Shown here: positions 51,838-61,004 of the stretch, in pieces
How positions within the stretch are numbered: the first letter of the stretch is position 1
How the letters are laid out: the number at the start of each line of letters is the position of its first letter
Source of the DNA: Paenibacillus aceris
Lineage (GTDB): Bacteria > Bacillota > Bacilli > Paenibacillales > NBRC-103111
Length of the DNA: 64,000 nucleotides
Assembly (NCBI RefSeq): GCF_017874035.1
Contig: NZ_JAGGKV010000027.1
Location: forward strand, 1-64,000
Reading direction: 5' to 3'
The notes under the pieces: generated by a model
Database searches by the model: none
What the model was told of the DNA's origin: nothing
Seen by the model: the letters and a program-made list of their open reading frames with translations, nothing else
Made by a program: the position numbers and the translations under genes

Positions 51838-52959
51838 TCATGTGATGCCAGCTATGCTCATGATCTCTCTGAAGTCGTCCATATTTATGGCAATATCCGC
51901 GCTCCTGTCATGGGGATCGATATACTCAGGAGGCCGCTCCCCTTCGCCGATGACGTAGTAATGTTTATGTCCGACCAGACTGCTCAGGATGGGATAACAA
52001 TTGTGAACAAGGCTTGGTGCGCATAATTCGATGATTGTCGTGCCCGGGGGGCTAAACACGGCGTTTGTCAAACCTGCGCCATGCGGGGCAACGATGACTT
52101 TGGCTGAAGCAAAGAGCTGAATCTGCTGAGCTACCGTCAAGTCCTCAAGGATGACATATTGAAAGCCGTACGGCTCCAAGGTATCATAAATGTCCGATTC
52201 ATTAAGCAGCATACGTTTCCTAGCCTTGGAACGGCTTATGAACAATCTTTCGTAGCCTTGAACTGGCTTTATTTTTTTGTTAATCATTAGCTCTTGCTTC
52301 AGAAAGTCGGCTGCCCATTTGGGCCGTATGCCTCTGGTGAAGTAAGGAATCACGAGCTGTTTCGCCTGCAAGCACAGTCCCTCGTGGCTTTCAATCACCT
52401 TGTCCTTGGGAATGCCAAGCGCTTCCAATGTTTCATATTGAAAGGGGGCGATCTTGGTCCCGTTGATGACGTATTGATCTGGCTTGATTCCGCAAACCTT
52501 GAGCATATGAAGACGCGGAAGGACATCCATCATCCAATGATAATAGATGCCGCTGTCCTTGATGCTTAGCAAAGCTATGATGGATGACGTCTGTTTTAGT
52601 GCCGGCAAACGGTCTAGCTGAAAGATGGAATGCTCCTCGGGAAGCTTATGCTTTTCTCGCGAATGGCTCCATACCAGCTTGTGATCAGGTGTCATCACAT
52701 CCGGCTTCGTGCCGTAAATGATCCCTTGGGGGATGATGTCGACAATTCCGTTTCTCTGCTTAAAAGGCTTCCCAGCTTCGGAGAATCGAACTGTCCAAAA
52801 CGTCGGATCCTCCAAGCCAACGGGCTCGATGAGATCAATGGGATCGCCAAAGTCCAGCTTTTTCATATGCTTTTTTTTACGCAAGCCATTTGCTCGAATC
52901 CACTCTTTTACAACCGTGTAATAACCGTCGGGAATGCTCGTTTTGTTCACATTGCCCAT
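51838..52959 (-). CDS. GT61-family (DUF563) glycosyltransferase, copy 1
   Basis: A 373-residue soluble protein. The C-terminal GT61 mark is VIVAPHGAGLTNAVFSPPGT followed by IIELCAP; YYHWMMDVLPRL lies at mid-protein and RLFISRSKARKR precedes the core. The family includes xylosyl- and GlcNAc-transferases in eukaryotes and capsule enzymes in bacteria. This makes a link to the UDP-xylose genes next door attractive but unproven. AAGGAAGTGAG precedes the ATG. It is the last gene of a three-gene minus-strand operon. Confidence 0.88.
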   Translation of the reverse strand: MGNVNKTSIPDGYYTVVKEWIRANGLRKKKHMKKLDFGDPIDLIEPVGLEDPTFWTVRFSEAGKPFKQRNGIVDIIPQGIIYGTKPDVMTPDHKLVWSHSREKHKLPEEHSIFQLDRLPALKQTSSIIALLSIKDSGIYYHWMMDVLPRLHMLKVCGIKPDQYVINGTKIAPFQYETLEALGIPKDKVIESHEGLCLQAKQLVIPYFTRGIRPKWAADFLKQELMINKKIKPVQGYERLFISRSKARKRMLLNESDIYDTLEPYGFQYVILEDLTVAQQIQLFASAKVIVAPHGAGLTNAVFSPPGTTIIELCAPSLVHNCYPILSSLVGHKHYYVIGEGERPPEYIDPHDRSADIAINMDDFREIMSIAGIT

Positions 52960-52983
52960 GTGCTCACTTCCTTATATATACAC

Positions 52984-54120
52984 TTATTTGTGAACACCGG
53001 CTTTCTGCAAAATCTTTGTTAAACCATCGATGTTCACGGTGATATCGTCATACAGGCCTTTCGTATACTTGTGATCTCTAATCGGGCGCTTACCGTCGCC
53101 GATCAAATAATAGTAATCGAGTTTCATATGGGCGGCTATGACCAGGTAGTAATCTCTGACATAGTTCGGGGAAAAGATTTCGATCAGCTTCGTTCCGGGT
53201 TTCGTGAAGACTAAATTGGCCAATGAGGCGCCATGCGGCGATACGATGATGTCCGCCGATTGAAAAGCCCTGATCTGTTCCGCGAATGACATGGTATCGG
53301 GATGGATGCAGTGAAACCCGTGAGATTCAAGACATCTGACAACTTCATCTTCGTTCGTCATCTTGCGCCCGCCTGCATGAGCGCGGCTTACATAAAGCCG
53401 TTCATACTTTTTGGAGGTTCCTTTGGTGTTGCAGCCGGATAATTCATCCCGCAGAAATTTGCTGGTCCATTCGGGATAAACATGGACATAGGGCGCCCAC
53501 TTGGAGTATTTATCAACAACGACCACTTTATTTGCTTTGATGTGGAAGTCCTCGGAAGCAATGATGACTTTCTTCTCAGGAATTCCAAGAGCTCGCAGCA
53601 TTTCTTTGTACGGAAAGTTCCCGGGAGGGCTGATCACGTATTTATCAATGTTGACCTTACATTCACGGAGAAGCGCAATGCGTGGAAGAACGTCAAACAT
53701 CCAATGAAAATAGTTATTCGGATATCGGAAGGATAGATAAGCAACGGTTTTATTGAGATAGACCGGTTCGGGCAGTCGGTCCTTGCCGGCAAGAATATGC
53801 GGATAGGATATGTGCCGGATGAGTTTATTCTCTGGCGTCAGCACAATACCTCTGGCTCCGTAGATTCTGCCCTTTTTGATCACAGCGGTGTGAATGGTAG
53901 GGAACAACGTATCTTCTTTCCACTTTGCACTGCATCTGCGGAAGTACCAGTGGAGCTTTTTTTCAATCGTTTTTGGCTCCGGAAAAGGCACGGATTGGTG
54001 GAAATGGAATTGCTTCAATTTATGCTTGTATTTTAAAGATCGGCCCGTCTTAAACCACTGACGGATGGTCTGATAGTCCCTTTTTGAGGGAATCGCTAGG
54101 TCTGATTCGGACTGCGTCAA
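52984..54120 (-). CDS. GT61-family (DUF563) glycosyltransferase, copy 2
   Basis: A 378-residue paralogue of the preceding gene: FHWMFDVLPRIALLREC, RLYVSRAHAGGRK, IIVSPHGASLANLVFTKPGT and KLIEIFSPNYVRDYY. It uses a TTG start at 54120 with GAGGTGG at correct spacing. It lies 24 bases from copy 1. No membrane segment is seen. The two copies are clearly diverged, so they probably make different linkages. Confidence 0.88.
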   Translation of the reverse strand: MTQSESDLAIPSKRDYQTIRQWFKTGRSLKYKHKLKQFHFHQSVPFPEPKTIEKKLHWYFRRCSAKWKEDTLFPTIHTAVIKKGRIYGARGIVLTPENKLIRHISYPHILAGKDRLPEPVYLNKTVAYLSFRYPNNYFHWMFDVLPRIALLRECKVNIDKYVISPPGNFPYKEMLRALGIPEKKVIIASEDFHIKANKVVVVDKYSKWAPYVHVYPEWTSKFLRDELSGCNTKGTSKKYERLYVSRAHAGGRKMTNEDEVVRCLESHGFHCIHPDTMSFAEQIRAFQSADIIVSPHGASLANLVFTKPGTKLIEIFSPNYVRDYYLVIAAHMKLDYYYLIGDGKRPIRDHKYTKGLYDDITVNIDGLTKILQKAGVHK

Positions 54121-54154
54121 TGAGTTTCCACCTCAATCTTCCACTTGTTTTTTT

Positions 54155-54847
54155 TTACACGAATTTTCCACGTTCCAGGATCAGCTTCTTCATCGCTTCC
54201 CTACTCTTCGCTTTTTTGTATTGTTTAAGAATCGCTTCATTCGCATCATGATTCGGGTTGCCTTTCGTGCCTACATAAGGATGCCATAGATGATATACAT
54301 CGGAACTTAACCGGTGATAGGCTCCGCAGCGCATGTTAACCGATAAGGCAAAGGCAGTATCCTCGCAGCCCCACCCAATAAATCGTTCGTCAAACCCGCC
54401 GACCTTTTTGAATGTTTTGCGCGGCAGCACATTTAATTTCCCAGCCCAGCGGGAGAAATCTTTGCGGCGATAGTCCTTGATTTTGACCTTTAATGGCCAC
54501 TTGGCTTTGCTTTCGTAAATTTTTTTGGAGTTTTCCTCCGAAATGTTTAGCACATCGTGAAAAGGGACGATCCAAGCATAGCGATCGAGGAGTGCAATCG
54601 ATTGGGTAATGATGGCAGGATCGAAAATGGTATCATTATCGGCCACGACAATGATGTTTCTTGTGGATTGCTTGAAGGCGTTATTGATGGCTTTGGATCT
54701 GTTGAAAAGTTCGCTGTTATCCTCTCCGACACAGATTTCGGCATCCGGCATTGCTTTGCTATAAAATTTTTTAATCCATTGGAAAGCGGCATCTCGGGGA
54801 CCATTGTCTGACTTAAAGGGGATAAGCACAGATACGTCTTGAAACAT
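54155..54847 (-). CDS. GT-A glycosyltransferase, GT2/GT7C-type
   Basis: A 230-residue protein. It opens SVLIPFKSDNGPRDAAFQWI, has the DXD-type metal site VVADNDTIFD, and the galactosyltransferase-like acceptor segment KVGGFDERFIGWGCEDTAFA. It is compact, single-domain and soluble. AAGGAGG lies before ATG. It is the first gene of the minus-strand operon with the two GT61 genes. Donor and acceptor are not predicted. Confidence 0.87.
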   Translation of the reverse strand: MFQDVSVLIPFKSDNGPRDAAFQWIKKFYSKAMPDAEICVGEDNSELFNRSKAINNAFKQSTRNIIVVADNDTIFDPAIITQSIALLDRYAWIVPFHDVLNISEENSKKIYESKAKWPLKVKIKDYRRKDFSRWAGKLNVLPRKTFKKVGGFDERFIGWGCEDTAFALSVNMRCGAYHRLSSDVYHLWHPYVGTKGNPNHDANEAILKQYKKAKSREAMKKLILERGKFV

Positions 54848-54929
54848 GAGAAAACCTCCTTAGAGTTTTCGTGAACAACTTTTTCATAAGCATTTGACTA
54901 GTCTCGAAAAAGATATTTCCTATATGTAG

Positions 54930-54938
54930 TATGTTATG
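54930..54938 (-). promoter_or_regulatory. Candidate sigma-K -10 box for the GT7C/GT61 operon
   Basis: On the minus strand CATAACATA, a perfect CATAnnnTA, 83 bases before the start at 54847. No AC core at the proper distance. The rest of the 260-base divergent region (54848-55108) is AT-rich with nothing else recognised. Confidence 0.38.
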
Positions 54939-55094
54939 CAAATAAATCGATACAGCAGGGGCTGATGTACTAACTTTCTCATTTAGTTTTCATCCATTTA
55001 ACAATAAATTTACAAATAGATCTTTGAACTAGGAGGTTTGCCCAACACGGGCACTAACTGGTGTAAATATATTGGAGATAGAGGTCTAGAGAGG

Positions 55095-55112
55095 ATGGTG
55101 ACCCCTGATTGA
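55095..55112 (+). other. Possible five-codon leader overlapping the GT4 start
   Basis: ATG GTG ACC CCT GAT TGA begins after AGAGG. Its stop (55110-55112) overlaps the TTG start (55109-55111) of the first tandem GT4 gene. It could couple translation to an otherwise weak start; coding value is unproven. Confidence 0.3.
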
Positions 55113-56224
55113 ATATTTTATTCAAGGGCTACTTCTATACGGGCAGCGGCTATGCAGAGGGCAATCGAGCGCTCCTGCGCATTCTTCATGGGTGCGGATA
55201 TCGTGTTCGTATTGAACCTAGGGACAATGAAGCTGACAAAAAGCTTGCTTTGACAAGCGAGGAAAAGCAGTATTTATCTTCCTTTGAACATACGGAATTA
55301 ACTTCTAACGATATATTCCTTTTCCGGGGATCTGGCTCAGCGCTTCATACCCGTCCTGATTTTCGCATCAATATTGCGCACACGACGTTCGAAACAGACC
55401 GCATACCTGCTTCATGGGTATCTACGTTAAATCAATTCGACGAGGTCTGGGTGCAATGCCATTTTAATATGAAAACATTCGAATTTTCCGGTGTGAAGGC
55501 TCCTCTTCGGTTTATTCCCTATTTCTTTAACGATCCGGCTTATCTCCCGCAGGGTGACAAGTTTCCTCTGCCGCTATCTCAAACGTTCAAATTTCTTTCG
55601 GTATTCGATTTAATTGAACGTAAGGGGTACGATGTGCTGCTTCGTGCCTATTTAAATGAATTCTCACGAAGCGACGATGTGGCTCTTGTGATCAAGGTCC
55701 GGGATCGCGACGGTGTTGAAAAGCTGGAGAGGATGATCGAGGCTCATCCTAAATCCAAAATGGAGCGTCCGCCGGTCTACATCATGGATCAAATGCTCTT
55801 AACGCCAGAGCTGCTAAGCCTATATAGGGCTTGCAGCGCTTTTGTACTGCCTACCCGTGGGGAAGGATGGGGCCGTCCTTTCTTTGAGGCGATGCTGATG
55901 GAAATGCCGACGATTGGCACCCGTTGGAGCGGGCAATTGGAGTATATGAACGAAGAGAATTCCTATCTCATTCGTGTGAAAAAGTTAATCCCTGTCCGTC
56001 TGAAGGATCACCCTGATCCGTCCAAATATGAAGGACATTATTGGGCTGAGCCATCCACGAAAGATGTACAGCGCAAGATGAGGTTCGTCTATGAACATCA
56101 GGATGAAGCCAAAGCCTGCGGCAGGAGGGCCCGGCAAGACCTGCTGAAGACGTACAGTTTGCGCAAAGTTGCCAAACATGTAGCCAAAGAAATCAATAAA
56201 TTCGCCGTTGGTCGTTCCGTTTAA
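55109..56224 (+). CDS. Tandem GT4 glycosyltransferase A
   Basis: A 371-residue protein, first of four paralogues. Shared landmarks are GYAEGNRALLRIL at the N-terminus, TTFETDRIPASWV, FDEVWVQCHFN, and VFDLIERKGYDVLLRAYLNE. The EX7E motif lies in TRGEGWGRPFFEAMLMEMP. A TTG start is inferred because the paralogues begin MNIL at this point. It is the most diverged of the four (Q/C for S/T near VWVQ, HTTFETD for RTTFETD). Soluble. Confidence 0.87.
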   Translation: MNILFKGYFYTGSGYAEGNRALLRILHGCGYRVRIEPRDNEADKKLALTSEEKQYLSSFEHTELTSNDIFLFRGSGSALHTRPDFRINIAHTTFETDRIPASWVSTLNQFDEVWVQCHFNMKTFEFSGVKAPLRFIPYFFNDPAYLPQGDKFPLPLSQTFKFLSVFDLIERKGYDVLLRAYLNEFSRSDDVALVIKVRDRDGVEKLERMIEAHPKSKMERPPVYIMDQMLLTPELLSLYRACSAFVLPTRGEGWGRPFFEAMLMEMPTIGTRWSGQLEYMNEENSYLIRVKKLIPVRLKDHPDPSKYEGHYWAEPSTKDVQRKMRFVYEHQDEAKACGRRARQDLLKTYSLRKVAKHVAKEINKFAVGRSV

Positions 56225-56249
56225 TCCATGGCATGGAAGGTGAGTATTC

Positions 56250-57377
56250 ATGAACATTCTCTTGGAGGGTATCTTTTATAACGGACATGGTTTCGCTGAA
56301 GGGAATCGCATTCTACTGCGTATCTTGTATCGAGCCGGTTATCAGGTCCGGATACTGGCCAGGGATTCACATGAAAAAAACCTAGTCTTAGATCCTAAAG
56401 AAGTTGCCTTCATCTCTTCATTTGAAAAAAACAAATTGCGATCTAACGACATTTACTTATGCAACTTTGTTGGGTCGTCCATTCGATATAATCCGGATTT
56501 CCGCATTAATATTGCGCGGACGACATTTGAAACGGATCGCATTCCCGACGACTGGGTACCGGAGCTAAACAAATTCAATGAAGTTTGGGTACAGAGCACA
56601 TTCAACGTCGACACCTTTGCGAAATCCGGTGTGGAGGTGCCGCTGCGGCTGATTCCCAACTTTTTCGATATTAACGCTTATGATCTCTGCGTAAAGCCCT
56701 TATCGCTGCCTGTTTCCAAATCCTTTTTGTTTTTAGCTGTGTTTGATTTGCAGCAGCGCAAAGGCTACGACATCTTGCTCGAAGCCTTTCTAAATGAGTT
56801 TTCACAAATGGATGATGTGGCTCTGGTCGTTAAGATCCGAAACAGCGGCGGTATTCATAAATTGGAGAGCATCATCGATGAGCATCATAAATCCAAACGG
56901 GAAATGCCAACGATTTATATGATCGATCAAATGCTGACTACGCGCGAGCTGCTCGGATTATATAAATCGTGTCATGCATTCGTCCTGCCTACGCGCGGTG
57001 AAGGATGGGGGAGACCTTTTTTTGAAGCCATGCTGATGGAAATGCCTGTGATCGGTACGGGATGGAGCGGACAAACGGATTTTATGAACGAATCGAATGC
57101 TTTCCTTGTTCAGGTTGATCGTTTGATCCGAATTAAAAACAGCGATTATCCCATGTTTAACGGTCATCTATGGGCACAGCCTTCTATCCAAGACCTGCAG
57201 AATAAAATGAGGTATGTGTTCGAACATGCGGCTGAATCCAAACAAATGGGGAAGAAGGCGCGAAGCGACTTGCTCCGTACTTATAAGCCTAACGAAATTG
57301 CTGCGAGAGTGACGAAGGAATTGAATAAGTTTCAGGCAGAGGAAGGTGAGAATAGTGAACATCTTATTGGATGGTAA
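56250..57377 (+). CDS. Tandem GT4 glycosyltransferase B
   Basis: A 375-residue paralogue. It opens MNILLEGIFYNGHGFAEGNR, followed by ARTTFETDRIPDDWV, FNEVWVQSTFNVDTF and FDLQQRKGYDILLEAFLNE, with EX7E in RGEGWGRPFFEAML. The ATG follows GGAAGGTGAG. Its 3' end overlaps the next gene by 23 bases, so the two are translated in coupled fashion. Confidence 0.88.
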   Translation: MNILLEGIFYNGHGFAEGNRILLRILYRAGYQVRILARDSHEKNLVLDPKEVAFISSFEKNKLRSNDIYLCNFVGSSIRYNPDFRINIARTTFETDRIPDDWVPELNKFNEVWVQSTFNVDTFAKSGVEVPLRLIPNFFDINAYDLCVKPLSLPVSKSFLFLAVFDLQQRKGYDILLEAFLNEFSQMDDVALVVKIRNSGGIHKLESIIDEHHKSKREMPTIYMIDQMLTTRELLGLYKSCHAFVLPTRGEGWGRPFFEAMLMEMPVIGTGWSGQTDFMNESNAFLVQVDRLIRIKNSDYPMFNGHLWAQPSIQDLQNKMRYVFEHAAESKQMGKKARSDLLRTYKPNEIAARVTKELNKFQAEEGENSEHLIGW

Positions 57378-58455
57378 ATTTTATAACGGGCACGGACTTG
57401 CTGAAGGGAACCGCATTCTGCTGCGGATACTCGACAAAGCCGGGTATCGTGTGCGTATTTTAGCCAGGGATACGGCCGAAAAGCATAAGGTTCTGCCATC
57501 CGATGAAGTGAATTACATCTCCACCTTTGAAAATACACAGTTATCCTCAAACGATATTTATATGTACAACTGGGTCGGTTCGCATGTTCGGTATCAAGCC
57601 GATTTTCGTGTGAACATCGCGCGTACGACATTTGAGACGGATCGGATTCCAGATTCTTGGGTTTCAGAGTTAAACAAGTTTAATGAAGTATGGGTGCAAA
57701 GCACGTTTAATCAACAGACGTTTACCTCATCCGGCGTGACCGCTCCAATACGCTTAATTCCTAACTTTTTTGACTTGAACGAGTTTGCACCCCAAGGTCC
57801 TCTCTTACCTTATGCCTTTCCTCCTTCCTTTAAATTTCTCTCTGTCTTCGATTTAAAAAAACGTAAGGGATACGATGTCCTGCTCAATGCTTATCTGAAC
57901 GAATTTTCAAAAGACGATCATGTGGCTTTAGTGGTCAAAATCCGGGACAGCAGTAAAAGCGAGAAGATCGAGCAATTTATTGCAGACCATCCTAAACCTC
58001 GGAAAGATCGCCCTGCCATCTATATTGTCGATCATATGCTCCAAATGGAGGATATTCTGAAGCTTTACCGGCTGTGCGACGCCTTTGTGCTCCCGACAAG
58101 AGGAGAGGGATGGGGAAGACCTTTTTTTGAAGCGATGTTGATGGAAATGCCTGTTATTGGTACGAATTGGAGCGGCCATACCGAATTCATGGATGAGGAT
58201 AATTCCTACCTTGTGAAGGTCAAAAGGCTGGTCCGCATTGAGAATGCCGAGGATGAACTGTTTAACGGGCATTATTGGGCGGAGCCTTCACTAAAGGATC
58301 TGCAGAGAAAGATGAGATACGTTTATGAGCATCCGGAAGAAGCGAAGGCGATTGGCCGCAAAGCCCGCAATGATTTGTTGACCAGATACAATCTGCAAGA
58401 AGTAGCAAGGAGTGTAGTTCGGGAAATGGATAAGTACCAGCACTTATTCAAATGA
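57355..58455 (+). CDS. Tandem GT4 glycosyltransferase C
   Basis: A 366-residue paralogue. GTG at 57355 is chosen as start: it gives the family opening (V)NILLDGKFYNGHGLAEGNR and lies 8 bases after GGAAGG inside gene B. Motifs are TTFETDRIPDSWVSELNKFN, FDLKKRKGYDVLLNAYLNE, and EX7E in RGEGWGRPFFEAML. It is closest by eye to copy D. Confidence 0.87.
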   Translation: MNILLDGKFYNGHGLAEGNRILLRILDKAGYRVRILARDTAEKHKVLPSDEVNYISTFENTQLSSNDIYMYNWVGSHVRYQADFRVNIARTTFETDRIPDSWVSELNKFNEVWVQSTFNQQTFTSSGVTAPIRLIPNFFDLNEFAPQGPLLPYAFPPSFKFLSVFDLKKRKGYDVLLNAYLNEFSKDDHVALVVKIRDSSKSEKIEQFIADHPKPRKDRPAIYIVDHMLQMEDILKLYRLCDAFVLPTRGEGWGRPFFEAMLMEMPVIGTNWSGHTEFMDEDNSYLVKVKRLVRIENAEDELFNGHYWAEPSLKDLQRKMRYVYEHPEEAKAIGRKARNDLLTRYNLQEVARSVVREMDKYQHLFK

Positions 58456-58476
58456 AGCGGAAAGGCGGGGAAACGG

Positions 58477-59568
58477 ATGAATATTCTGCTTGAGGGCATC
58501 TTTTATAACGGACACGGACTTGCCGAGGGAAATCGTATGCTGCTAAGGATACTTGACCAAGCAGGATATCGTGTCCGGATAAAAGCCAGGGATCCATCTG
58601 ATAAATATACGGTACTGCATCCGAAGGAAATCGACTATATTTCTTCCTTTGAGAACAATCGATTACCTTCCAACGATGTCTATTTGTACAACTGGATCGG
58701 CTCCTTTGCCCGTTTCAACCCCGATTTCCGCATTAACATTGCCCGAACGACGTTCGAGACGGACCGGATTCCGGACAGCTGGGTGCACGAATTAAACAAA
58801 TTCGATGAAGTTTGGGTACAGAGCAAGTTCAATCAGACGACATTCACTTCATCCGGCGTAAAGGTTCCTCTACGTCTAATTCCTAATTTTTTCGATTATC
58901 GGGGGTTTTCTCCGGAAGGACCCGTATTATCTCTACCGATTTCGAAGTCTTTTAAGTTTTTGTCCGTTTTCGATTTAAAGAAACGCAAGGGGTATGATCT
59001 TTTGCTCGAAGCTTATTTGAACGAATTCTCGCAGGAGGATCAGGCTGCATTGGTCATCAAATTGCGCGATAGCCGGCAGACGGAAATCATTGAACAATTC
59101 ATAAATACTCACCCTAAGGCGAAACGGAAGCGCCCCGGCATTTATATCATTGACCATATGCTGGTGCCTAGCGATATCGTCAGCTTATACCGCGCTTGCG
59201 ATGCGTTCGTCCTCCCAACGAGAGGCGAAGGCTGGGGGAGGCCTTTTTTTGAAGCTATGCTGATGGAAATACCGGTGATCGGAACGAATTGGAGCGGACA
59301 TACGGATTTTATGCACGAACACAATTCCTATCTGGTTGATATTAAAGGGCTAGTTCAGATTTCCGGTAATGATAACCCGATTTTTAACGGGCATTACTGG
59401 GCAGATCCCTCCATAGCGGACTTGCAAAAGAAGATGAGGCTTGTATGGGCAAATCGGGTGGAGGCAAAGGAGAAGGCCAAAACCGCGAAACAAGAGCTTA
59501 CGCAGACTTATAGTATGAGGGAAACCGCGAAGAAGGTCATTCATGAAATTGAAAAGTACAGGGGATGA
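58477..59568 (+). CDS. Tandem GT4 glycosyltransferase D
   Basis: A 363-residue paralogue. It opens MNILLEGIFYNGHGLAEGNR, then TTFETDRIPDSWVHELNKFD, FDLKKRKGYDLLLEAYLNE, and EX7E in RGEGWGRPFFEAML followed by EIPVIGTNWSGHTDFM. The ATG follows AAAGGCGGGG. It is followed almost at once by the GDP-mannose dehydrogenase-like gene, so it may use GDP-mannose or GDP-mannuronate (inference from context). Confidence 0.88.
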   Translation: MNILLEGIFYNGHGLAEGNRMLLRILDQAGYRVRIKARDPSDKYTVLHPKEIDYISSFENNRLPSNDVYLYNWIGSFARFNPDFRINIARTTFETDRIPDSWVHELNKFDEVWVQSKFNQTTFTSSGVKVPLRLIPNFFDYRGFSPEGPVLSLPISKSFKFLSVFDLKKRKGYDLLLEAYLNEFSQEDQAALVIKLRDSRQTEIIEQFINTHPKAKRKRPGIYIIDHMLVPSDIVSLYRACDAFVLPTRGEGWGRPFFEAMLMEIPVIGTNWSGHTDFMHEHNSYLVDIKGLVQISGNDNPIFNGHYWADPSIADLQKKMRLVWANRVEAKEKAKTAKQELTQTYSMRETAKKVIHEIEKYRG

Positions 59569-59570
59569 AT

Positions 59571-60893
59571 ATGCCTATGACTGCTTATACAATAGCTGTA
59601 TTTGGTCTTGGTTATGTAGGATGCGTATCGGCTGCCTGTCTGGCCGAAATGGGTAATCAAGTCATCGGTGTGGATGTGAATCTGCACAAAGTGGATCTGA
59701 TCAATCAGGGAAAGCCGACGATCGTTGAGAAAGGCATAGCTGAACTGGTGGAAGATCAGCACAAACAAGGCCGGTTATCGGCAAGGAGCGACATCCAGAC
59801 GGCAGTCTCTCAAGCCGATATTTGTCTAGTCTGCGTAGGGACCCCTTCCGATAAAAACGGTTATCCCGATCTCTCCTTTATTCGGCATGTGGCTGATCAA
59901 ATCAGCGAAGCGATAAAGGGAAGCGAGAAATTTCAGACCATCATCATTCGATCCACCGTGCCTCCTGGAACATGCCGGGAGATTGAACTGAGGATTGCCC
60001 GGTCCGGGAAACGTGTAGATGAGGATTTTGCCGTCGTCAGTAATCCGGAGTTTCTGCGTGAAGGCACCAGCATTGAGGATTACTTTAATCCGCCTTATAC
60101 GTTAATAGGGACTCGAAATGAGAAGGCCTTGGAGATGCTTAGGCAGATCTACAGCCCCATTCCTGCTCCCATTTTGGAGACGGACAGAGAAGTGGCGGAG
60201 ATGATCAAATACGTGAACAATTCCTTCCATGCTTTGAAGGTCGTATTCGCAAACGAAGTTGCTGCTCTGTGTCATTCAATGAATGTCGACCCGCATACAC
60301 TCATGGGCTTGTTTGTAAAAGACCGTCATTTGAATATATCGCCAGCCTATCTAATGCCTGGTTTCGCTTATGGAGGCTCCTGCTTGCCTAAGGACCTGAG
60401 GGCTCTTAACGCTATGGCGCGTTCGAGAAATGTGGAACTGTCCGTGCTGTCCTCTGTTGAGCGCAGTAATGCGATGTTGATTGAGAGGGCGCTCGACATG
60501 ATTGTAGCGGAGGGGATGGTTCGAGTCGGTGTGCTGGGCTTGGCCTTTAAATCCGGGACAGACGATTTGCGAGAAAGTCCCGTAGTGAAGCTGTTGGAAC
60601 GGCTATTGGGCAAAGGCTATGAAATTAAGATTTATGATAACAATGTGCTTACATCCCAATTGATGGGCGCGAATAAAAATTATATCGAATCTACGGTGCC
60701 GCATTTGGCCAAACTGCTTGCACCCGATTTGCAGGAAATTAAGGAATTCGCAGATCTCGTTGTTGTAACCCATAAAAACCAGGAGAACCGTGATTTCATC
60801 CTGGACATCTTGCCGTCAAAGAAGGTGATCGATTTGGTGCGCATTTTAGATGCTAAGCCAACAACAGATCATTATAAGGGACTGCTCTGGTAA
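59571..60893 (+). CDS. GDP-mannose 6-dehydrogenase-like nucleotide-sugar dehydrogenase (AlgD type)
   Basis: A 440-residue enzyme. The Rossmann motif is FGLGYVGCVSAACLAEMG. VGTPSDKNG, STVPPGTCREIE, NPEFLREGTSIEDY, the catalytic Cys in GGSCLPKD, and LGLAFKSGTDDLRESPVV are present. GANKNYIES and the overall pattern resemble AlgD more than Ugd; GDP-mannose as substrate is supported by manC at 43990. ATG 59571 is preferred to 59565, which overlaps the upstream stop. The product would be GDP-mannuronate. Confidence 0.85.
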   Translation: MPMTAYTIAVFGLGYVGCVSAACLAEMGNQVIGVDVNLHKVDLINQGKPTIVEKGIAELVEDQHKQGRLSARSDIQTAVSQADICLVCVGTPSDKNGYPDLSFIRHVADQISEAIKGSEKFQTIIIRSTVPPGTCREIELRIARSGKRVDEDFAVVSNPEFLREGTSIEDYFNPPYTLIGTRNEKALEMLRQIYSPIPAPILETDREVAEMIKYVNNSFHALKVVFANEVAALCHSMNVDPHTLMGLFVKDRHLNISPAYLMPGFAYGGSCLPKDLRALNAMARSRNVELSVLSSVERSNAMLIERALDMIVAEGMVRVGVLGLAFKSGTDDLRESPVVKLLERLLGKGYEIKIYDNNVLTSQLMGANKNYIESTVPHLAKLLAPDLQEIKEFADLVVVTHKNQENRDFILDILPSKKVIDLVRILDAKPTTDHYKGLLW

Positions 60894-60944
60894 AGGAGCC
60901 AAACTTGTTTTTGCCGATGAGGAGTCCCAATACGTATAGAACCG

Positions 60945-60953
60945 CATATGCTA
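60945..60953 (+). promoter_or_regulatory. Candidate sigma-K -10 box for the small helical genes
   Basis: CATATGCTA, a perfect CATAnnnTA, 52 bases before the GTG start at 61005. No clear AC core upstream. The surrounding TACGTATAGAACCGCAT resembles CGTATCAGAATCGCAT at 37386. Confidence 0.4.
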
Positions 60954-61004
60954 AAGGGGAAGAACGGAAGACTGAGCCATTGCGAATACAAGGGAGGAAT
61001 ACGT

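Noticed and set aside
43990-60893. A classical capsule or exopolysaccharide locus of vegetative cells
   Set aside because: No Wzx, Wzy, Wza/Wzc, initiating sugar transferase or other membrane export gene is visible, while coat-type genes are many; kept only as an alternative if such genes lie outside the window.
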